Positions 52,474 through 61,000 of a DNA stretch of 64,000 nucleotides are shown here, piece by piece. A program made the position numbers and the translations under genes. The stretch is from Mycobacterium malmoense. Lineage in GTDB: Bacteria; Actinomycetota; Actinomycetes; Mycobacteriales; Mycobacteriaceae. The notes beneath the pieces are model-generated. The model was given only the letters and a program-made list of their open reading frames with translations, was not told where the DNA came from and made no database searches. The stretch spans positions 3,596,001 through 3,660,000 of the forward strand of contig NZ_CP080999.1 of NCBI RefSeq assembly GCF_019645855.1, given 5' to 3'. The first letter of the stretch is position 1, and each line of letters starts with the position of its first letter.

Positions 52474-53639
52474 AACGGCTGCACCTGTTCGACTCGGGTC
52501 AGATCGGAAGGAAGCCCAAAGCTTTCGGGGCCGCCGTGGTCGGCCAGTGCGGTCCGCACGAAGCTGTCGTACACCAGCTGCGAGTGCACGGTCGCGGGGT
52601 CGAGTCGATCCAGGAACCGCCGGTCACCGTCGACGACGGTGGCGTGCATCGCCTCCACGAGCCGACGGGTGAAACTCGGGAAGGGGAATGGCTGGTAGCC
52701 CAACCGCTGTGGTTGCCAATCCGGGTGCGCGAAATGGTAGTTCTTTGGATTGTAGGTCAGCGCGGTCTTGATGGCGGGCAGCGGCTGGGGCAGGTAGCCG
52801 CCCGTCGACAACGTCGTCGCGGCCGCGGGCCGGTTACCGTTAATGCGTTGCTGCGCAAGCACAATCGAGTTCACGAGGGATGCCGCAGCCCGCGGCCGGT
52901 TCTCGATGAGGTCCTCATGCGCCAGGACCACACAGCAGGCGTGATCGCGCCACACGTCGCCGAGAAACGTTTGTATTCGGCCGATTTTGCGCACCTGAGC
53001 CATGGCGTTGAACGGATCTGCCACCACGTAGCCGCCGATCGATCGGTTGGCCAGCGCCGGCACCATGTCCGACGGGCTCATCACGATCAGTTCGACGGTC
53101 CGGGCCCTGCGGGAGGCGCTTCGGCGCACCACCGGCACCAGGTCATGGGCGCGCAGCAGCTCCTGCAGGATGATGTTGTGGATCGACCACCAAAATGGTA
53201 TCGCCACTTGTGTTCCGGCCAGTTGCCCCAGATCGGTGATGTGCGGTGCGACGGTCAACGCCGAACCGTTGGTGTGGTTCCAGCCCAGCACCCGAACGGC
53301 GCTGCCCAAGAAGAAACGGAGCTGGATGGCCATCGGCATCAGCATGTGCACGGCGTCGACCTGACGGGTGACGAACGCCTCGGCCAGCGACGCCCAGCCG
53401 CGGAACAGTACCGGCTTGGCCGAACTCACCACGCCCGGTTGATAGAGTCCGGCCGCATGAGCGATCAGCAGCGGTGCCGCGTCGGTGATCGGCAGGTACC
53501 CGATGCGAAGCTGTCCGCTGGTGTTGGCCCGGTCGACGGTGGCGGCGTGGGCGAGGTCGGCCACCCCCGCCAGACCTCCCGCGGCGGCCAGCGCGACCGT
53601 ACCGGCCAGCAGCGACCTACGCGAGAGCGGGCCGGTCAT
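52470..53639 (-). CDS. ABC transporter substrate-binding protein (NMT1/SsuA/NrtA family)
   Basis: The 389-residue protein has a Tat signal (SRRSLLAG) and a periplasmic-binding fold beginning LRIGYLPITDAAPLLIAHAA, typical of SsuA/NrtA/TauA-like proteins. Its ATG overlaps the ATPase stop. The ligand may be nitrate, an aliphatic sulfonate or a related compound; no assimilation genes flank it to decide. Confidence 0.85.
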   Translation of the reverse strand: MTGPLSRRSLLAGTVALAAAGGLAGVADLAHAATVDRANTSGQLRIGYLPITDAAPLLIAHAAGLYQPGVVSSAKPVLFRGWASLAEAFVTRQVDAVHMLMPMAIQLRFFLGSAVRVLGWNHTNGSALTVAPHITDLGQLAGTQVAIPFWWSIHNIILQELLRAHDLVPVVRRSASRRARTVELIVMSPSDMVPALANRSIGGYVVADPFNAMAQVRKIGRIQTFLGDVWRDHACCVVLAHEDLIENRPRAAASLVNSIVLAQQRINGNRPAAATTLSTGGYLPQPLPAIKTALTYNPKNYHFAHPDWQPQRLGYQPFPFPSFTRRLVEAMHATVVDGDRRFLDRLDPATVHSQLVYDSFVRTALADHGGPESFGLPSDLTRVEQVQPL

Positions 53640-54370
53640 TGCTCGACCAGGCGGTAATGGTCCAAGATCTGCTGCCTGAGCTCATCCCCGCCGCTGCCCG
53701 TGTTTGCGGTGAGGGCCGGGTGCCACTCCCGGTTGATTCGCCCGTCGTGACCGAGCAGGACGATGCGGCTGGCCAGCAGCAACGCCTCGTCGACGTCGTG
53801 CGTGACCAGCACCACGGTAATCCCAAGCTCGGCGGCCAGATCGGCCAGCCAGCTCCGCAAATCGCCGCGGATCGCGGGGTCCAGCGCACTGAACGGCTCG
53901 TCCAACAGCAGCAGCCGGGGTTGGGTGGCTACCGCACGAATTATCGAGACGCGTTGAGCCTCGCCGCCGGACAACTGATCGGGGTATTGGCGTGCCACCC
54001 GCTGCAGGTCGAAATGGTGCAGCAGTTCCTGGGCATATTCGGGTTGGAACGACTTCCGGTTGGCGGCGAATCGTCCTGCGAAAAGGACGTTCTCGCCGGC
54101 GGTCAACCATGGCATGAGCAGGGGCTGCTGGAAGACGACACCGGTGTGGGGGCGTGCCACCTCGTTGCCGGTGGACCATTCGACGGTTCCCGATGTGAGA
54201 TTCTCGAGCCCGGCGATCACCCGGAGCAGAGTGGACTTGCCGCTTCCGCTGCGTCCCAGGATCGCCAGGAAATCGCCCTCGTCGATGGTCAGGTCGACGC
54301 CGGCTAGCGCATAGCTGGCGGCGCCAAAGCTCTTGTAGCCGTCAACTATTCGTACCGTGCCAGTTGCCAC
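53636..54370 (-). CDS. ABC transporter ATPase (SsuB/NrtD family)
   Basis: The 244-residue ATPase has Walker A GRSGSGKST, signature LSGGEAQR, Walker B LLLLDEP and the switch histidine THD. GTG 54370 follows AAAGGA. It is the first gene of the leftward three-gene operon; the 20-bp TetR-type site lies 62 bases upstream (54432-54451). Confidence 0.93.
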   Translation of the reverse strand: MATGTVRIVDGYKSFGAASYALAGVDLTIDEGDFLAILGRSGSGKSTLLRVIAGLENLTSGTVEWSTGNEVARPHTGVVFQQPLLMPWLTAGENVLFAGRFAANRKSFQPEYAQELLHHFDLQRVARQYPDQLSGGEAQRVSIIRAVATQPRLLLLDEPFSALDPAIRGDLRSWLADLAAELGITVVLVTHDVDEALLLASRIVLLGHDGRINREWHPALTANTGSGGDELRQQILDHYRLVEQ

Positions 54371-54727
54371 CGTAGTCGTCCTTTCGCGGTGCCCCGCACA
54401 TCGCCGGACAGGCACGCCCGTGACGCTGCCACAGACAGACCACTCTGTCTACGCGAGCGGCCTCCGTGCGACGACGACGCGTCAATCCCCGACGGCGCGC
54501 CCGCTACGGCTCACCTCATCGACATCGGCCGCCAAGCTAACCGGCCATCGCGACGAAACCGCTTGCGGCGCATAGGATTCAAGCAGGACTTTGGCGAACG
54601 GATTCCGCATGCCTTCCGTTAGACGAGAACAAGCGTGCGCGCCCTCTGGCGCGCAACGCGGCGCCGCCACACCGACGGCGGGAATCGGATCGCGCTGATC
54701 GGAACTGGCCGGCACCGGGGCGAGGCG
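54371..54727. other. Intergenic region between the ABC operon and the tetR gene
   Basis: About 360 bases include the ABC promoter and its operator-like site. The remainder (54452-54727) carries no ORF I can support. Confidence 0.6.
54432..54451 (-). promoter_or_regulatory. TetR-type operator before the ABC importer
   Basis: On the minus strand TAGACAGAGTGGTCTGTCTG matches the site before the tetR gene (55360-55379) at 17 of 20 positions. It lies 62 bases before the ATPase start. Confidence 0.75.
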
Positions 54728-55330
54728 CTAGCGACCGCAGGCGCGATCGATCACCTCGGCCGCTAGGCTCCGGCCGAGGTGGATCGGTTCGACGGATTGT
54801 TCGAGCTTGGAGCCCGCTAAGGCGCCGTCGTAGAGCAGTTGGATTTGCCGACCGGTCGAGTCCGGGCGCTCGGCGCCGGCGGACTTCATCAACTCGGCCA
54901 GGCACGACCGCACCCATTCGCGGTGCCCGTCGATGGGTTCGAATCGCACACCCGGAAACTCGTTGGCGACGTTGGCATACAGGCAACCGGGGAAGTTACA
55001 TCGGAGCCCGTTGGCGATGGCCAGATCGAAGAAGGTCAAGGCTTTTTGGGCCGGGTTGGTGAGCGTCTCGACCGCGCGCTCCCACCGATCGCGGTCGGCG
55101 CGGTCCAACTGCGTCAGGTAGGCGGTGACCAACGCGGCTTTGGAGCCGTACAGGTCGTACAAGCTTGCCTTCGCGCAACCGGATTCCCGCAGAATCCGCT
55201 CGATTCCCACCGCTCGGATCCCATGTGCCGCAAACAGTTTCGTCGCTGCCGCGAGCAGCCGATCGGCCGGGGACGCCGACCGTAGCGTATCGGCGGTCGG
55301 CGGGGTGGCCTCCCGGTCGAGGATCTCCAT
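54728..55330 (-). CDS. TetR-family repressor
   Basis: The 200-residue protein has an N-terminal helix-turn-helix (IERILRESGCAKASLYDLYG) and a C-terminal ligand domain. ATG 55330 lies 30 bases from a palindrome (55360-55375). The same 20-bp site precedes the downstream ABC operon, so it probably represses itself and the importer. The ligand is not known. Confidence 0.88.
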   Translation of the reverse strand: MEILDREATPPTADTLRSASPADRLLAAATKLFAAHGIRAVGIERILRESGCAKASLYDLYGSKAALVTAYLTQLDRADRDRWERAVETLTNPAQKALTFFDLAIANGLRCNFPGCLYANVANEFPGVRFEPIDGHREWVRSCLAELMKSAGAERPDSTGRQIQLLYDGALAGSKLEQSVEPIHLGRSLAAEVIDRACGR

Positions 55331-55359
55331 GTCGCCGACGCTAGCAGAGCTCAGACCCC

Positions 55360-55379
55360 CAGACAGAGCTGTCTGTCTG
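55360..55379 (+). promoter_or_regulatory. TetR-type operator before the tetR gene
   Basis: CAGACAG-AG-CTGTCTGTCTG contains 7-bp inverted arms (CAGACAG/CTGTCTG) 30 bases upstream of the tetR start. Confidence 0.72.
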
Positions 55380-55420
55380 TTCCGGGGCCCGACGCGCCCC
55401 GTGCCGGGTGTCGCCGCGGG

Positions 55421-55648
55421 TCAGCGATCCCTGATCCTGCGGATCACCACGACCACAACGATCGAGGAGATCCCCACCAGCGAGGCGATCACCACGGGCT
55501 TTTTCACAAGTTCGACTGCCCGGGCCTTGAGGTCGTCGGCGAGGCGGCGAGGGTTGGCGCGTTCGGCAAGCGAGTCGACGGTTGCCGCCAGCTGGTCGCG
55601 GGCGAGGTCGATGTCCTGCTTGATGGTGTCAGGGTCCCGGTCCGCCAC
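55421..55648 (-). CDS. DUF3618 membrane protein (Rv2520c type)
   Basis: The 75-residue protein starts at GTG 55648 after GGAGGACAGACAC. It has an N-terminal amphipathic helical part (TIKQDIDLARDQLAATVDSL) and a C-terminal membrane helix (VVIASLVGISSIVVVVVI). The length equals that of Rv2520c. The function is unknown. Confidence 0.85.
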   Translation of the reverse strand: MADRDPDTIKQDIDLARDQLAATVDSLAERANPRRLADDLKARAVELVKKPVVIASLVGISSIVVVVVIRRIRDR

Positions 55649-55743
55649 GTGTCTGTCCTCCAAGTCCGCCTGGTGCGCCTGACGAACTACCCTAGATCAG
55701 CTGGCGCCGACCCTGACGCTCCGGTGAATAGAAAGGGATCGAG

Positions 55744-56217
55744 TTGACTGAAACCACGCGATTGGCACCCGGCGACAAAGCGCCCGCCTTCAGCCTGCCC
55801 GACGCCGACGGCAAGAAGGTATCGCTGGCCGATTATCGAGGGCGCCGAGTCGTCGTCTACTTCTACCCGGCCGCCTCGACCCCGGGATGCACCAAGGAGG
55901 CGTGCGACTTTCGCGACAATCTGCACGACCTCAACGATGCCGGCCTTGACGTCATCGGCATCTCCCCCGACCCGCCGGCGAAGCTCGCCAAGTTCCGGGA
56001 CGCCGAGAAGCTGACGTTCCCGCTGCTGTCGGATCCCGACCGCGAGGTGCTGACGGCCTGGGGCGCCTACGGCGAGAAGCAGCTGTACGGCAAGACCGTC
56101 ACGGGCGTGATTCGCTCCACCTTCGTGGTCGACGAAAAAGGCAAGATCGCCGTCGCGCAGTACAACGTCAAGGCCACCGGCCACGTCGCCAAACTTCGGC
56201 GCGACCTGTCCGTCTAG
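55744..56217 (+). CDS. bcp: Bacterioferritin comigratory protein (BCP-type peroxiredoxin)
   Basis: The 157-residue thioredoxin-fold protein has the motif STPGCTKEAC with peroxidatic Cys49 and resolving Cys54. It starts at TTG 55744 with AAAGGGA upstream. It reduces hydroperoxides using thioredoxin. It overlaps the convergent M20 gene by four bases. Confidence 0.93.
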   Translation: MTETTRLAPGDKAPAFSLPDADGKKVSLADYRGRRVVVYFYPAASTPGCTKEACDFRDNLHDLNDAGLDVIGISPDPPAKLAKFRDAEKLTFPLLSDPDREVLTAWGAYGEKQLYGKTVTGVIRSTFVVDEKGKIAVAQYNVKATGHVAKLRRDLSV

Positions 56218-57548
56218 GCGCCGTTGGCCAGGGTGGCCAGCAGCAGCGCTTCGGCCACCGCCGCGCGTTCCAGCACACCCAGGTGCAGGCTCTCGTTGAC
56301 GCTGTGCGCCTGCGTTGCGGGGTCTTCGACGCCGGTGACGAGGATCTTGGCCTGGGGAAATGCTTGGGCGAATTCGGCAATGAACGGTATGGAGCCGCCC
56401 ATCCCCATGTCGATCGGCTCGACGCCCCACGCCTGTCGGAACGCCGTCCGCGCGGCGTCATATACCGCGCCGCTGGCCTCGATGGCGTAGGGTTCACCGA
56501 TTTCGCCGCGCGTGACGGTCACTTGCGCGCCCCACGGGGCGTGCCGCCGCAGGTGGGCGGTCAACGCGTCGAGGTGGGCCGCGGCATCACCGCCGGGTGC
56601 CACCCGCATGCTGATCTTGGCCCGGGCCCGCGGGATCAGCGTGTTGGATGCGGCCGCGATCGACGTGGTGTCGATGCCGATCACGGTGATCGCCGGTTTG
56701 GCCCACAGCCGTTGCGGCACCGAGCCCGAGCCGATCTCGGACACCCCGTCCAGCAGACCGGAGTCGGCGCGGACCCGCTCGGCGGGATAATCCACGGGCG
56801 CGGCGGTGCTTTCGTGCAGGCCGGGCACCGCGACGTTGCCGTCGTCGTCGTGCAGGCTGACCAGCAACCGCACCAGTGCGCTCAACGCGTCGGGAACCAC
56901 GCCGCCCCACAAACCGGAGTGCAGCCCGTGGTCGAGCGTGGCAACCTCGACCACGCAGTCGACCAGGCCGCGCAGCGATACCGTCAACGCCGGAACCTCG
57001 GTGCTCCAGTTGGCCGAGTCGGCGATCACGATCACGTCGGCGGCAAGCGTGTCGCGGTGGGCGGCGAGCAGCCGGCCCAGCGACGGCGAGCCGGACTCCT
57101 CCTCGCCTTCCACGAAGACCGTCACACCCACCGGCGGCTGGCCGCCGTGCGCCCGAAACGCCGCCAAATGCGTTGCGATACCGGCCTTGTCGTCGGCGCT
57201 GCCGCGGCCGTAGAGCCGCCCGTCACGTTCGGTGGGCTCGAAAGGCGGCGACGCCCACTGGCCGGGATCGCCCTCGGGCTGCACGTCATGGTGGGCGTAC
57301 AGCAGCACGGTGGGCGCGCCCGGGGGCGCCGGATGCCGCGCGATGACCGCCGGTGCGCCGCCCTCGCTGACTATGCGCACGTCGCCAAAACCCGCCTGCG
57401 ACAACAGGTCCGCCACCGCCTGCGCGCTGCGGTGCACCTCGTCGCGCCGCCCGGGGTCGGCCCACACCGATTCGATCCGCACCAGATCTTCGAGGTCGCG
57501 GCGCACCGATGGCAACACGTCGCGGACGCGCTCAACGAGATCAGTCAT
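56214..57548 (-). CDS. M20-family metallopeptidase/dipeptidase (Rv2522c type)
   Basis: The 444-residue protein has the M20 ligands in order: YAHHDVQPEGD (His), GSADDKAG (Asp) and EGEEESGS (Glu, Glu), with a dimerisation domain between. ATG 57548 gives the natural start. It is likely a cytoplasmic zinc-dependent dipeptidase or deacetylase. Confidence 0.9.
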   Translation of the reverse strand: MTDLVERVRDVLPSVRRDLEDLVRIESVWADPGRRDEVHRSAQAVADLLSQAGFGDVRIVSEGGAPAVIARHPAPPGAPTVLLYAHHDVQPEGDPGQWASPPFEPTERDGRLYGRGSADDKAGIATHLAAFRAHGGQPPVGVTVFVEGEEESGSPSLGRLLAAHRDTLAADVIVIADSANWSTEVPALTVSLRGLVDCVVEVATLDHGLHSGLWGGVVPDALSALVRLLVSLHDDDGNVAVPGLHESTAAPVDYPAERVRADSGLLDGVSEIGSGSVPQRLWAKPAITVIGIDTTSIAAASNTLIPRARAKISMRVAPGGDAAAHLDALTAHLRRHAPWGAQVTVTRGEIGEPYAIEASGAVYDAARTAFRQAWGVEPIDMGMGGSIPFIAEFAQAFPQAKILVTGVEDPATQAHSVNESLHLGVLERAAVAEALLLATLANGA

Positions 57549-57644
57549 GGCCTCGAGGCTAGTCGCGCCTCGACGACCCGCGAGCGTGCGCAGAATGCCG
57601 CGTACTAGCGGCGTGTCGTGTACAAACACGCACGCTCGCGGACA

Positions 57645-58037
57645 TTAGGAAGTCTCCAAAATGGCCACCGCGGCCGCGGTGTCCCCCTCGTGCGTCAGCG
57701 ACACGTGAATGGTCACGTCGGCCAGATGCTTGGCGATGTCCCCGGTCAACCGCACCCGCGGTCGCCCCCACATGTCGGTGACCACCTCGATGTCGCGGTG
57801 GATGTCCTCCCGCAACATGGGCCGTTGGGCGAACCGCGACCCGGACCAGGCCTTGATCACCGCCTCCTTCGCGGCCCAGCGGGCGGCTAGGTGACGCGCC
57901 GCCGACGAACTCTTGTCGGAGGCGTCACGACGCTCACCCGGGGTGAAGGTCTCGGAAAAGACCGTTCCCGGTTGGTCGACCTGCTCGGCGAAATCCGGAA
58001 TGGAGACGAGGTCGATCCCCACTCCGACAATGCCCAT
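57645..58037 (-). CDS. acpS: Holo-acyl-carrier-protein synthase
   Basis: The 130-residue protein has GVGIDLVSI (metal-binding Asp) and RWAAKEAVIKAW (Glu, Lys), the two AcpS signatures. Its length matches M. tuberculosis AcpS (Rv2523c). It sits 28 bases downstream of fas, whose ACP domain it phosphopantetheinylates, so the pair forms an operon. Confidence 0.96.
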   Translation of the reverse strand: MGIVGVGIDLVSIPDFAEQVDQPGTVFSETFTPGERRDASDKSSSAARHLAARWAAKEAVIKAWSGSRFAQRPMLREDIHRDIEVVTDMWGRPRVRLTGDIAKHLADVTIHVSLTHEGDTAAAVAILETS

Positions 58038-58065
58038 GGGTCGCCAGGTTAACCGATGACCGACG

Positions 58066-61000
58066 TCATCCGGCAGAGACCTCGTAGGCGTCGTCATCGC
58101 CGAGCCGGGCGGCGGGATTCAGCAACATGGCCGCCTCCTGTCGCTTCTCCGCCGCGTGGTGGTCGAAGCGACGGTCCGGTGGCCGCTGATACATCGGCGC
58201 ACCGCCGGCGATGGCCGAGGCCAGCCGGCGCTGACCGGCGAGCAGGCGCTCGTTCGCGCGCCGCTGGTAGTCGGCACGCTGCTCGGGGTCCAGTGCGGCG
58301 ATGAACGCCTGCGGGTGCACCAGCGCGACCAGCCCGGACACGTGGCCGAACCCGAGGCTGGTCAGCATCCCGGCCTTGAGCGGGAACTTGCCGCCGAGCC
58401 GCAGCGTGTCGCGCACCCAGACGAAGTGGGCGGAGCCGGCCAGTTCGTCGTCGACGCAGTCCAGGCTGCGGTTGGGTGGGATCACCCCGTCGCGCAGCAT
58501 CTGGCACAGGCCCATCATCTGGAAGACCGCCGCGCCGCCCTTGGCGTGCCCGGTGAGGCTCTTCTGCGACACCACGAACAGCGGGGCCCCCACTGAACGA
58601 CCGAGTGCGGCCGCCAATCTTTCGTGCAGCTCGGTCTCGTTGGGATCGTTGGCCAGCGTCGAAGTGTCGTGCTTGGAAATCACCGCGATGTCGTCGGCGC
58701 CCACACCCAGCTTGGCCAGCGAACGGGCCAGCGGCGAGTCCTTGCCGCCGCGGCCCGCACCGAGCGCGCCCAGCCCCGGGGCCGGGATCGAGGTGTGCAC
58801 ACCATCGGCGAACGACTGCGCGTAGGCCACCACCGCGAGCACCGGCAGCCCCATCTTGAGCGCGAGGTCGCCGCGGGCCAACAGGATGGTGCCACCACCC
58901 TGGGCTTCGACGAAGCCGAGCCGACGGCGGTCGTTGGGCCGGGAGAACTTCGAGTCGTGGATGCCCCGGCCGCGCATCATGCCGGTGTCGGCGGTGGCCG
59001 CCATGTCACCGAAGCCGATGATGCCCTCCAGCGTGAGGTCGTCGATGCCGCCGGCCACCACCAGCTCGGCCTTGCCCAGCCGGATCTTGTCGACGCCCTC
59101 CTCGACCGACACCGCGGCCGTCGCGCACGCGGCGACCGGGTGGATCATGGCGCCGTAGCTGCCGATGTAGGACTGAACCACGTGCGCGGCAACGATATTC
59201 GGCAGCACTTCCTGGAAGATGTCGTTGGGCTTGTTGCGGCCCAACAGGTTGCCGTGATACATCGTCTGCATCGACGTGCCACCGCCCATGCCGGTACCCA
59301 TGGTGTTGGCCACCAAACTCGGGTGCACGTAGCGCATCACCTCGGCCGGGCTGAAGCCCGCGCTCAGGAACGCGTCGACGGTCGCCACGATGTTCCACAC
59401 CGCCAGCCGGTCAATGGAACTCGCCATGTCCGGGCTGATGCCCCACACGGTCGGGTCGAATCCGGTCGGGATCTGGCCGCCAACGACGCGCGACAGCTTG
59501 GTCTTTCGCGGCACTCTGATCTCGGTGCCGGCCTTGCGGATAACCTGCCAGTCGCTGGAGTCGGGCACCGGCCGGATGACCGTGTGTTCCGGGTCGAACT
59601 CGACGAAGGCGCGGGCGTCGGCCTCCGATGACACCACGAAGGCGAAGTCCTTGTCCAGGAACACCGACACCAGCAGCGGCGAAGCGTGGTCGGGGTCGAT
59701 CGCGCCGTCGTCGACAAACTCGCGAACTCCCACTCGCTCCACCACGGTGTCGTGATAGCGCTCGACCAGCTCCGACTCGTCGACCAGCTCGCCGGATTCG
59801 GTGTCGTACCAACCGGGTTGGGGGTCGTCTTCCCAGCGGATCAACCCCGTGGTCCAGGCCAACTCCAGGACGCCGGCCGCCGACAGTTCGTTGTCGACCT
59901 CCATCTCGAACCGGGTGCGCGACGAGCCGTACGGGCCGAGTTCGGCGCCGCCGACGATCACCACAAGGTCGGCCGGGTCGACGTCGAGGTCGTCCCATTC
60001 CGGCGGTGGCGCCGGGGTGTATCCGCGCGGCGGGGACGGCAGCGCGGCGATGACACCGGGGGTGCCTTCGGCCGGCTCGCTGTCCGCCTCCTCGCTCGCC
60101 GACATCTCCTCGCGCGCTTTGGCGGCCAGCTCGGCCATGTCGAGGTCGGCGTCGGCGAGTCCGCCGGTCAGGTCCGCCTTGATCGGCGCGCCGGCAGCGG
60201 CCACCTTGGACTCCACGTCGCACAGGTCCAGCAGCATCGCCGCCATCTCGTCGGTCGAGTAGGTGGTGACACCGGCCTCCTCGACGGCGGTGACGATGGC
60301 GTCGTTGTGGCCCATCAGCCCGGTGCCCCGGGTCCAGCCGATCAGCGCGTGCGCCAAGCTAACTCGCGCCGCCCACGAGGACTCGGCGTGCCAGCGGCTC
60401 ACCACGGCGTCCAGCGCCGACTTCGCTTCGCCGTAGGCGCCGTCGCCGCCGAACATTCCGCGGTTGGGCGAGCCCGGCAGCACCACGTGCAGCCGCGACG
60501 CGATGTCGCGCTCGGCGCCGATCTTCGACAGGCCGCCGATCAGCCGCTGCACGGCCCACAACAGAACCTTCATCTCCAGCTCGGCCCGCGAACCGGCCTC
60601 GGACAGGTCCCCGACGACGCGCGGGGCCGCGAACGGGAACAGCAGCGTCGGGGTTTGCGCATCCTTGATGTGAATCGACTGTGGCCCAAGGCTTTCGGTC
60701 TGTTCGGTGCCGACCCACTCGACCAGCGCGTCGATGTCGGAGTAGGACGCCATGTTGGCCGCGACCACCCACAGCGCGGCGCCGTAACGAGCGTGGTCGC
60801 GATACAGCCCGCGGTAGAACGCCAGCCGCTCCTCGTTGAGCTTGGATGTCGTGGCGATGACGGTGGCGCCGCCGTCGAGCAGTCGCGCGACGACCGATGC
60901 CGCGATCGAACCCTTCGAAGCGCCTGTCACGACGGCGATTTCGCCGCTGTAGCGGCCCGGGTCCGGGTTCTCGGCGCCGGCGGCGATGCGGCCGTACAGC

